Source: Microbacteriaceae bacterium (lineage in GTDB: Bacteria; Actinomycetota; Actinomycetes; Actinomycetales; Microbacteriaceae). From it: a stretch of DNA of 7,520 nucleotides. Where the stretch lies: assembly GCA_012719255.1 (NCBI GenBank), contig JAAYAS010000301.1, positions 1 to 7,520 of the forward strand. Direction: 5' to 3'. Positions 1 through 4,650 of the stretch are shown here, one piece after another (within the stretch, counting starts at the first letter, position 1; every line of letters starts with the position of its first letter). The notes beneath the pieces are model-generated. The model did no database searches. It saw only the letters and a program-made list of their open reading frames with translations, and was not told the origin of the DNA. A program made the translations under genes and the position numbers.

Positions 1-549
1 GAGCACCACGTCGCGCCGCCCGCCGAGGCGACGAACGACAACGGCGACTACACGCGCGACGAGTTCCTCAAGGGCGGCATCGCGGTGTTCCAGTCGGGCA
101 CCTACAACCTCGCGAACGTGCACGAGGGCGCCGGCTTCGAGTGGTCGGTGACCGAGATGGCCGCGGGCCCCGCCGGCAAGGTGACCACCGCCCCGGCCGT
201 GATCGTCGCCGCGAACCCGAACTCGCAGTCGCCCGAGGCGCAGAAGGCGCTGCTCGAGTGGCTCGGCTCGGCGGAGGGCAACGGCTACATCGGCGCGAGC
301 GGCTCGGCCGTGCCCGCCGTCACCGACGCCCGCGCCGTCTACGACGAGTACTGGGCCGCCGAGGGCGTCGACACCGCGGCGTTCTTCTCGGTGCTTGAGG
401 GCGCCGAGATCATGCCGCCGGTGACCGGCCAGAACTTCGGCCAGCAGATGGAGGCGTTCCAGCCGATCCTCAAGGACGTCTTCCTCGGCCGCACCCCGGT
501 CGCGGAGGGCCTGCAGCAGGCCCAGGACGCGGTCGACGCGCTGCCGTAA
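1..549 (+). CDS. Sugar ABC transporter solute-binding protein, C-terminal part (5' truncated)
   Basis: The reading frame is open from the first base, so this is the last 182 residues of a longer protein. The GTG at 85 is an internal Val codon, not a start. The visible part resembles the C-terminal lobe of family 1 extracellular solute-binding proteins (CUT1 carbohydrate uptake). It has a GIAVFQSGTYNL segment, then a stretch in which an 'APAVIVAANPNSQSPEAQKALLEWLGS' style element is followed by YIGASGSAVPAV, and a C-terminal helix typical of these lobes. Such proteins capture a sugar outside the membrane and deliver it to an ABC permease; in Gram-positives they are usually lipoproteins. The signal peptide and lipobox would lie left of the window. 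No permease gene follows: transcription ends at the hairpin 14 bases after the stop. Permeases, if linked, must be upstream. The substrate cannot be told. The family call is fairly firm. Confidence 0.85.
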   Translation, partial: EHHVAPPAEATNDNGDYTRDEFLKGGIAVFQSGTYNLANVHEGAGFEWSVTEMAAGPAGKVTTAPAVIVAANPNSQSPEAQKALLEWLGSAEGNGYIGASGSAVPAVTDARAVYDEYWAAEGVDTAAFFSVLEGAEIMPPVTGQNFGQQMEAFQPILKDVFLGRTPVAEGLQQAQDAVDALP

Positions 550-562
550 CGGCCCGCGCACG

Positions 563-613
563 CGGAAACGGCGGATGCGCCGGGGAGCCTCCCCGGCGCA
601 TCCGCCGTTTCCG
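563..613. terminator. Bidirectional intrinsic-type terminator, perfect 24-bp dyad
   Basis: Arms at 563-586 and 590-613 are perfectly complementary over 24 bp with a 3-base loop (GCC). The dyad sits between two convergent genes, 14 bases after one stop and 14 bases before the other, as expected for a shared terminator. There is no clear U tract on either side, which is common in high-GC actinobacteria. The arms contain GAAAC/GTTTC at the base, giving a short A/T-containing foot in both directions. Confidence 0.85.
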
Positions 614-627
614 TCCCGCTCGGGCCG

Positions 628-1713
628 TCAGCTCGAGAGGATCGACAGCGCGGGCAGGAACGCGAGCATCGCGAACGCGCCGAGCGCGACAACGATCGGG
701 ATGGCGACGAGGAGCACCGCGTTGACCGCGAGCCCCCAGATCGCGAGCGCGCGGCGGCCGCGGTAGCGCTCGATGACGAGCCCGGCGATGCCGAGGCCGA
801 TGCCGACGAACGGGAGCATCCAGGCGAACCAGTTGATCAGCGGGATGAACTGGCCGACGATCGACGCGCCCGCGGCGATGAGCGACCACATGCCGAACTC
901 GTTGACGCCGCTGCCGGCCGGGGCGGGGGTCGCCCAGGGGGAGCCCGGGGCGCCGGGGTGGCCGCCGGGCTGCTGGGCGCCGGAGTGGCCGCCCGGATAC
1001 TGCGCGCCCGGGTACCCGCCCGGATGCTGACCGCCCGGGTACTGACCGCCCGGGTACTGACCGCCCGGGTACTGCGGACCGGCCTGCTGGCCGGGGCCCC
1101 AGCCGGGCGCCGGAGCGACGGGCACGAGCTCGCCGCCGGGCGCGCCCCAGGCGGGGGCCTGCGGGGCGGTTCCGGCGGAGGCGCCGCCGGCGGCGGCCGG
1201 ATCGTGCCCCGGTTGCGCGGGGCCGCGGCCGTCCGGGGCGTGCGGGCCGGCCGGAGGCTGCTGCGCGGCGGGCGCGGCGAAGGGGTCGTACGGCGAATCG
1301 GTGGCGGGCGGCGGCAGCGGCCCGTCGGCCGGGGCGCCCCAGGCGGGGGCGGCGGCCGGACCCTCGGCGCCCGGCTCGGCGCCGAACGGCGTGCGGCCCT
1401 CGGCGGCGGTCGGCGCCGTCGGAGATCCGTCGGCGGCGCGCTCGAGCGGCGGCACGCCGGAGAACGGCGAGGCGCCCGACTCGTCGGCCGGGTCGGCGCC
1501 GACCGCCGGGTCGGCCCCGTCGGCCGCGGCGCGGTCGGCGACGTCGTCGAGGCGCGCGGTGGGCTGCACGTCGGCGAGCGGCACGGTCGGGTGGCGGTCG
1601 CCGAGCGGGGCGGTCGCCTGCGCCTCGTCGCGCGCCGACGACTCGGCGGCGGCGCGGAAGGGCTCGCCGGCCATGCCGGGGATGCCGGAGGGGCGATCGG
1701 TGCGGTCGGTCAT
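628..1713 (-). CDS. DUF4190-like membrane protein with long Pro/Gly-rich N-terminal region
   Basis: Encodes 361 residues. Residues 1 to about 265 are low-complexity (Ala, Pro, Gly, Asp) and predicted disordered. They include QYPGG/QHPGG/YPGA repeats near residues 214-250. Residues 267-361 are hydrophobic, with about three membrane-spanning stretches broken by the motif ERYRGRRALAIWG (about 315-328). That motif recurs almost unchanged in the next gene (KYRGRRALAIAG), and the hydrophobic-loop-hydrophobic plan matches DUF4190-type proteins of actinobacteria, whose function is unknown. The long tail would most likely be cytoplasmic. The ATG at 1713 is preceded by AGAGGA about 8 bases upstream. 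The stop lies just before the shared terminator. The gene starts 45 bp after the paralogue's stop on the same strand, so the two are probably co-transcribed. I do not propose a specific function. Confidence 0.75.
   Translation of the reverse strand: MTDRTDRPSGIPGMAGEPFRAAAESSARDEAQATAPLGDRHPTVPLADVQPTARLDDVADRAAADGADPAVGADPADESGASPFSGVPPLERAADGSPTAPTAAEGRTPFGAEPGAEGPAAAPAWGAPADGPLPPPATDSPYDPFAAPAAQQPPAGPHAPDGRGPAQPGHDPAAAGGASAGTAPQAPAWGAPGGELVPVAPAPGWGPGQQAGPQYPGGQYPGGQYPGGQHPGGYPGAQYPGGHSGAQQPGGHPGAPGSPWATPAPAGSGVNEFGMWSLIAAGASIVGQFIPLINWFAWMLPFVGIGLGIAGLVIERYRGRRALAIWGLAVNAVLLVAIPIVVALGAFAMLAFLPALSILSS
989..1075. repeat. Tandem 15-bp repeat encoding QYPGG-type pentapeptides
   Basis: Three nearly identical 15-bp units, CCGCCCGGGTACTGA on the plus strand, lie at 1031-1045, 1046-1060 and 1061-1075 (last base differs). 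A diverged copy (CCGCCCGGATGCTGA) lies at 1016-1030, and further degenerate copies run back to about 989. Read on the minus strand each unit encodes Gln-Tyr-Pro-Gly-Gly, or His in place of Tyr. The unit length is a multiple of three, so gain or loss of copies keeps the reading frame. Confidence 0.9.
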
Positions 1714-1758
1714 GATGGGGTCCTCTCTCGGTCCGCGGTGCGATGGGCCGGCGGCGGC

Positions 1759-2235
1759 TTACGGGGTGATCGTCTCGGTCGGCACCGCGGGCGTCGACTC
1801 GGTCGGGGCGGGCGTCTCGTCCGGGCCGGTGCCCGTGGGCGCGGTGACGGCCGGATCGGTGAACCGATCGGTCGCGCGCGGCGTCGGCGTCCACGTCTCG
1901 AGGCGCTCGATCACGCCGCTGTCCTCGACGACGCCGAGCAGCCAGAAGGCGCCGGTGAACCAGGGCAGGATGAACGAGAGCACCATGGCGAGGCCGCTCA
2001 CGATCGTGCCGGCGATCGCGAGGGCGCGGCGGCCGCGGTACTTCTGCAGCGCGATGCCGAGGATGCCGAGCACGACGCCGACGATGCCGACGACGACGCC
2101 GAGGAGGCCGATGAACGGCACCCACGACACCGCGAGGGCGACGATGCCGACGATGAGCGAGGCGAGGCCGAGGCCGTTGATGCCGCCGGAGCGCGCCGGG
2201 GCGGGAGCGGGCGGATGGTCGTACGGATTGCTCAT
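1759..2235 (-). CDS. DUF4190 domain membrane protein with Thr/Pro-rich tail
   Basis: Encodes 158 residues from an ATG at 2235, which has AAGGAG (2243-2248) 7 bases upstream. An open frame continues upstream to 2427 but has no comparable ribosome-binding site there and would run into the rpsF promoter region, so the shorter start is chosen. A short Pro-rich N-terminus (1-17) is followed by hydrophobic segments at about 22-64, the loop QKYRGRRALAIAG (64-76) and another membrane stretch to about 103. A tail from about 114 to 158 is rich in Thr, Pro and acidic residues. This is the usual DUF4190 plan; the domain has no established role. The tail is probably extracytoplasmic or disordered. The gene is upstream of and in line with its larger paralogue, and divergent from rpsF. 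Confidence 0.8.
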   Translation of the reverse strand: MSNPYDHPPAPAPARSGGINGLGLASLIVGIVALAVSWVPFIGLLGVVVGIVGVVLGILGIALQKYRGRRALAIAGTIVSGLAMVLSFILPWFTGAFWLLGVVEDSGVIERLETWTPTPRATDRFTDPAVTAPTGTGPDETPAPTESTPAVPTETITP

Positions 2236-2283
2236 GAGGGGGCTCCTTCCGACTCCGATCCTCGCACCGGCAGCCGCGCGGCG

Positions 2284-2312
2284 GATGGGTTCCGGGGCGG
2301 ATCTCCGGTCAA
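2284..2312 (-). promoter_or_regulatory. Weak candidate promoter for the DUF4190 gene pair
   Basis: On the minus strand TTGACC (2312-2307) matches five of six bases of a -35 element. The bases 16-17 positions downstream (ACCCAT/CCCATC) are a poor -10. It is placed sensibly, about 50 bases before the ATG at 2235, but could be chance. Confidence 0.25.
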
Positions 2313-2373
2313 CCCCCCTGAGGATTCCAGCGAGCCCCCGCGGCATTCGGCTCTGGCGCCGGGGATGCGCGAC

Positions 2374-2382
2374 TGTTACCCT
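2374..2382 (+). promoter_or_regulatory. Candidate extended -10 promoter for the rpsF operon
   Basis: TGTTACCCT fits the extended -10 pattern TGnTAnnnT exactly. No good -35 is seen 17 bp upstream, which is tolerated with an extended -10. It predicts a transcript start near 2387-2389, immediately before a stable hairpin and about 95 bases before the rpsF start codon. It lies in the divergent intergenic region where an operon promoter is expected. Confidence 0.5.
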
Positions 2383-2390
2383 TGGCAGGT

Positions 2391-2478
2391 TGCCGGAGCG
2401 AATCCGCATCCGGCGGCGATGCAACAACCCTCCTGCTGCAGAACGTCTGCAGCCGTTTGAGACCGAAGGAGGTGGGTT
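2391..2478 (+). promoter_or_regulatory. Structured rpsF leader, candidate S6:S18 autoregulatory element
   Basis: Two helices can be drawn. Hairpin I pairs GCCGGAGCG (2392-2400) with CGC (2405-2407) and TCCGGC (2409-2414), with an AATC loop and one bulged A. Element II contains a perfect hairpin GCTGCAG/CTGCAGC (2435-2441 with 2447-2453, loop AACGT). Directly outside it CCTCCT (2429-2434) is fully complementary to AGGAGG (2467-2472), the core of the rpsF Shine-Dalgarno. This leaves a 13-base bulge on the 3' side (2454-2466); a CCG sits at each end of this stretch (2453-2455 and 2463-2465). Leaders of rpsF that mimic the rRNA site for the S6:S18 complex, with a CCG in a bulge beside a hairpin, are known in other bacteria. 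Whether this is the same element is inference. Confidence 0.5.
2466..2472 (+). promoter_or_regulatory. rpsF ribosome-binding site fixing the GTG start
   Basis: AAGGAGG lies 10 bases before GTG at 2483. It decides the start within a frame that stays open far upstream (to 1301), because no other in-frame start gives a normal S6 N-terminus. Confidence 0.85.
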
Positions 2479-2482
2479 ACTC

Positions 2483-2821
2483 GTGCATCAGTATGAGCTC
2501 ATGGTGATCCTCGATCCCGAGATCGACGAGCGCACCGTCGCACCGAGCCTCGACAAGTTCCTCAACGTGATCCGCGCGGACGGCGGCACGATCGAGAACA
2601 CCGACATCTGGGGCCGCCGCAAGCTGGCCTACGAGATCGACAAGAAGTCCGAGGGCATCTACGCCGTCGTCAACTTCACCTCGGCACCCGCCACCGCGCA
2701 GGAGCTCGACCGCCAGCTGAAGCTGTCGGAGGCCGTCATGCGCACCAAGGTCCTCCGCGCCGAAGAGGCCGTCGCCCGCCTGGGCAAGGCCGAGGCCGAC
2801 GAGGCCCCCGCCGAGCAGTAG
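2483..2821 (+). CDS. rpsF: 30S ribosomal protein S6
   Basis: Encodes 112 residues from a GTG start, giving the usual S6 N-terminus MHQYELMVILDPEID. S6 pairs with S18 on the platform of the 30S subunit, contacting 16S rRNA around helices 22-23. The family signature WGRRKLAYEI is at residues 43-52, followed by the normal strand EGIYAVVNF (57-65) and the C-terminal helix ending in an acidic tail (EADEAPAEQ). The length is close to that of actinobacterial S6. The gene heads the cluster rpsF-ssb-rpsR-rplI, an order conserved in actinobacteria; ssb begins 46 bases downstream. Its own Shine-Dalgarno can be paired in the leader, suggesting autoregulation. Identification is very secure. Confidence 0.97.
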   Translation: MHQYELMVILDPEIDERTVAPSLDKFLNVIRADGGTIENTDIWGRRKLAYEIDKKSEGIYAVVNFTSAPATAQELDRQLKLSEAVMRTKVLRAEEAVARLGKAEADEAPAEQ

Positions 2822-2867
2822 TCCACCCCGCAGTACCGGCAGCACGTCGACCGAACAGGAGCGCAGC

Positions 2868-3431
2868 ATGGCAGGCGACACGATCATCACCGTTGTGGGC
2901 AACCTCACGGCCGACCCCGAACTCCGCTACACCCCGAACGGCCTCGCGGTCGCGAACTTCACGATCGCGTCGACGCCGCGGATCTTCGACCGCCAGGCGA
3001 ACGAGTGGCGCGACGGCGAGGCGCTCTTCCTGCGCGCCTCGGTGTGGCGCGACTTCGCCGAGAACGTCGCCGCGTCGCTCACCAAGGGCCAGCGCGTCAT
3101 CGCGCAGGGCAAGCTCAAGCAGCGCTCGTACGAGACCCGCGAGGGCGAGAAGCGCACCACGTTCGAGCTCGACGTCGACGAGATCGGCCCCTCGCTGCGC
3201 TACGCCACGGCCCAGGTCACCAAGACCTCGGGCGGCGGCGGTGGCGGCTTCGGCGGCGGTCAGCGCCGCGAGGCGCCCGCGCAGCAGCAGCGGCCCGCGG
3301 TCGACGAGCCCTGGGGCGGCGGCGGCCAGCAGCGCCAGCAGCCGCAGCAGGAGTACGGCTCGTCGGGCGGGGGCGGTTGGGCGGCTCCCGGTACGCAGCA
3401 GGGCGGCTACGCCGACGAACCGCCGTTCTAG
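2868..3431 (+). CDS. ssb: Single-stranded DNA-binding protein
   Basis: Encodes 187 residues. Residues 1 to about 115 form the OB fold: TIITVVGNLTADPELRYTPNG at the N-terminus, FLRASVWRDFAENVAASLTKGQRVIAQGKL in the middle, then the TTFELDVDEIGPSL strand. Residues 120-180 are a flexible Gly/Gln-rich linker. The protein ends in ADEPPF, the acidic-hydrophobic tip by which bacterial SSB recruits replication and repair proteins. SSB coats single-stranded DNA at the fork, where DnaB (encoded two genes further on, after rpsR and rplI) unwinds it. The ATG has AGGAG (2857-2861) 6 bases upstream. The gene lies between the genes for S6 and S18, as in other actinobacteria, and shares their transcript by position. 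The 77-base gap to rpsR holds only a weak hairpin. Confidence 0.97.
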   Translation: MAGDTIITVVGNLTADPELRYTPNGLAVANFTIASTPRIFDRQANEWRDGEALFLRASVWRDFAENVAASLTKGQRVIAQGKLKQRSYETREGEKRTTFELDVDEIGPSLRYATAQVTKTSGGGGGGFGGGQRREAPAQQQRPAVDEPWGGGGQQRQQPQQEYGSSGGGGWAAPGTQQGGYADEPPF

Positions 3432-3508
3432 GCGGATCACCACGACGGCGGGCGCAGGGCGCACCGCCGCACTCACACATTTCTTGACACCCTGAAGGAA
3501 TCAGATCC

Positions 3509-3763
3509 ATGGCTGGAAAGTCGAGCGGCGATCGCCGCAAGGGCCGGGGCAAGGGCAAGCCGGTTGCCCCGGCGAAGAGCATCAAGGTCGGCGTCATCGA
3601 TTACAAGGACGTCGCCACCCTCCGCAAGTTCATCTCGGAGCGCGGCAAGATCCGCGCGCGCCGCATCACCGGCGTGTCGGTCCAGGAGCAGCGTCTCATC
3701 GCCCGCGCGGTGAAGAACGCTCGCGAGATGGCCCTGCTCCCGTACGCCGGCTCGGGCCGCTAA
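3509..3763 (+). CDS. rpsR: 30S ribosomal protein S18, cysteine-free form
   Basis: Encodes 84 residues. The conserved S18 core reads IDYKDVATLRKFISERGKIRARRITG (30-55), then QEQRLIARAVKNAREMALLPY (59-79). S18 dimerises with S6 on the 30S platform. The N-terminal basic region (1-25) lacks the CxxC pair found in zinc-binding S18 copies; the whole protein has no cysteine, so it is a zinc-independent form. AAGGA (3495-3499) lies 9 bases before the ATG. The stop codon TAA overlaps the Shine-Dalgarno of rplI, so the two genes are probably translationally linked. Identification is very secure; the zinc statement follows from absence of Cys. Confidence 0.96.
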   Translation: MAGKSSGDRRKGRGKGKPVAPAKSIKVGVIDYKDVATLRKFISERGKIRARRITGVSVQEQRLIARAVKNAREMALLPYAGSGR

Positions 3764-3768
3764 GGAGG
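3762..3768 (+). promoter_or_regulatory. rplI ribosome-binding site overlapping the rpsR stop
   Basis: AAGGAGG begins inside the TAA stop of rpsR and lies 7 bases before the rplI ATG. Ribosomes ending rpsR finish on the initiation site of rplI, which favours coupled translation. Confidence 0.8.
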
Positions 3769-3775
3769 CACTCAC

Positions 3776-4228
3776 ATGGCTAAGGTCATTCTCACCAACG
3801 AGGTCTCGGGCCTCGGTTCGGCCGGCGACGTCGTCGAGGTCAAGAACGGGTACGCCCGCAACTACCTGGTGCCCCGCGGCTTCGCGGTGCACTGGACCAA
3901 GGGCGGCGAGAAGCAGGTCGAGCAGATCCGCTCGGCCCGCTCCGCCCGCGAGCTGAAGACCGCCGAGGAGGCGCAGGCGCTCAAGGTCTCGCTCGAGGCC
4001 GCGCTCGTCAAGGTGCAGGTCAAGGCCGGCACCGATGGCCGCCTGTTCGGCTCGGTGCGCCCCGCCGACGTCGCCGACGCGGTCAAGGAGCAGGGCATCG
4101 GCGAGATCGACAAGCGCAAGGTCGAGTTCCCGAACCCCGTGAAGTCGACCGGCAACCACGACATCACCGTGCGCCTCACCGAGGACGTGGTGGCGAACGT
4201 GACGCTGCAGGTCATCGCGGCGAAGTAG
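3776..4228 (+). CDS. rplI: 50S ribosomal protein L9
   Basis: Encodes 150 residues, the usual L9 length. The N-terminal rRNA-binding domain shows MAKVILTNEVSGLGSAGDVV and the L9 signature around VKNGYARNYLVPRGFAV (22-38). A long connecting helix (about 42-78) is rich in Lys, Glu and Ala. The C-terminal domain includes GRLFGSVRPADVADAV and ends in TLQVIAAK. L9 sits at the base of the L1 stalk of the 50S subunit and helps keep the reading frame. It is the last gene of the cluster: a strong hairpin follows 10 bases after the stop, and a 422-base gap separates it from dnaB. Identification is very secure. Confidence 0.97.
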   Translation: MAKVILTNEVSGLGSAGDVVEVKNGYARNYLVPRGFAVHWTKGGEKQVEQIRSARSARELKTAEEAQALKVSLEAALVKVQVKAGTDGRLFGSVRPADVADAVKEQGIGEIDKRKVEFPNPVKSTGNHDITVRLTEDVVANVTLQVIAAK

Positions 4229-4238
4229 CGACCCCGCG

Positions 4239-4276
4239 CGAAGCGCCCCCGCGGCTCCAGCCGAGGGGGCGCTTCG
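4239..4276 (+). terminator. Terminator of the rpsF-ssb-rpsR-rplI operon
   Basis: CGAAGCGCCCCC (4239-4250) pairs perfectly with GGGGGCGCTTCG (4265-4276). Inside, after one mismatch, four more pairs close a TCCA loop. The sequence that follows (TCGTCGTG) is only weakly T-rich, as is common in this type of genome. Position directly after rplI supports termination here, so dnaB needs its own promoter. Confidence 0.8.
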
Positions 4277-4384
4277 TCGTGCTCGGAGGGCGTTCCCGGC
4301 GCTCCGGGGGATGCGGATTCCACAGCCTGAGCGGATGCCGGGAGCAACCTTCAACCACGACTTTACACAGCTTGCACTGACAGG

Positions 4385-4513
4385 TGTGGATTCCGTAAAT
4401 ACCTGATCAGCGCTTGATTCCAGAGCCTTCTGCGGGTAAGTTTCCACAGGACTCCCCAGGGTGTGCACAACCGTCCACGGCGCGCCCCCCAACGCATCCA
4501 CAAGTTGTCCACA
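4385..4513 (+). promoter_or_regulatory. Cluster of DnaA-box-like 9-mers upstream of dnaB
   Basis: A perfect actinobacterial DnaA box TTGTCCACA is at 4505-4513. Around it are TTGTGCACA on the minus strand (4470-4462, one mismatch to that form), GCATCCACA (4494-4502), GTTTCCACA (4440-4448) and, on the minus strand, GAATCCACA (4393-4385). The last three each match TTATCCACA at seven of nine bases, with an intact TCCACA core. Weaker sites are at 4316-4324 and 4361-4369. The surrounding stretch (about 4350-4450) is less GC-rich than the genes. Binding by DnaA is inference. Confidence 0.55.
4414..4442 (+). promoter_or_regulatory. Candidate dnaB promoter
   Basis: TTGATT (4414-4419) and TAAGTT (4437-4442) are separated by exactly 17 bp. 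The -10 keeps the TA...T pattern and the -35 keeps TTGA. The -10 overlaps the DnaA-box-like site at 4440-4448. The predicted leader to the dnaB ATG is about 200 bases. A second possibility is TTGCAC (4372-4377) with TAAATA (4396-4401) at 18 bp. Both are guesses from pattern alone. Confidence 0.4.
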
Positions 4514-4635
4514 GGTGTGAGCGCGCGGCCATCGGCGAGGGCGTAGGGTGCGGGAGGCGCGTGTCGGAGAGCGCATGTCGGAGGCTCGTGAGAGGACTGC
4601 TCCGAGCCCCCCGATCGATCCGACCGACCGCGCCC
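4514..4635 (+). other. Probable dnaB 5' untranslated leader, no gene seen
   Basis: This stretch lies between the last DnaA-like box and the dnaB Shine-Dalgarno. It contains an ATG at 4575 and a GTG at 4588, but neither gives a recognisable protein. The GTG is in frame with dnaB but its GGAGG is only 3 bases away. I see no RNA gene here. Confidence 0.4.
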
Positions 4636-4642
4636 GAGGAGG
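4636..4642 (+). promoter_or_regulatory. dnaB ribosome-binding site
   Basis: GAGGAGG lies 8 bases before ATG 4651 and selects this start over upstream in-frame codons. The frame is open back to 4414, but that stretch overlaps the promoter and DnaA-like boxes and does not look like DnaB sequence. Confidence 0.8.
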
Positions 4643-4650
4643 ACCCCCGC

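Noticed and set aside
470..2125. Long antisense and alternative-frame open frames across the DUF4190 genes, also over rpsF-dnaB
   Set aside because: They are Arg/Ala/Gly-rich shadows of real genes, expected in very GC-rich DNA where stop codons are rare; none shows a recognisable domain.
1301..2482. Extension of the rpsF frame far upstream
   Set aside because: It runs antisense through the DUF4190 genes and the promoter region. The S6 N-terminus starts exactly at GTG 2483 with a good ribosome-binding site.
3446..3469. Hairpin CGGCGG/CCGCCG between ssb and rpsR
   Set aside because: It has only 6 bp with a 12-base loop and no T tract; too weak to call an attenuator or terminator.
3484..3489. 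Perfect -35 hexamer TTGACA just before rpsR
   Set aside because: A -10 at 17 bp would fall on the rpsR start codon (CCATGG) and does not match. Probably chance, and rpsR is served by the operon promoter.
2400..4320. A 12-bp stretch in the rpsF leader (2400-2411) is the exact reverse complement of 4309-4320
   Set aside because: A match of this length is expected a few times by chance in 7.5 kb, and GGATGC-type words are frequent here.
4414..4650. N-terminal extension of DnaB
   Set aside because: The extra residues are Arg/Pro-rich and unlike DnaB, and the region holds promoter-like and DnaA-like sites. ATG 4651 has a strong ribosome-binding site.
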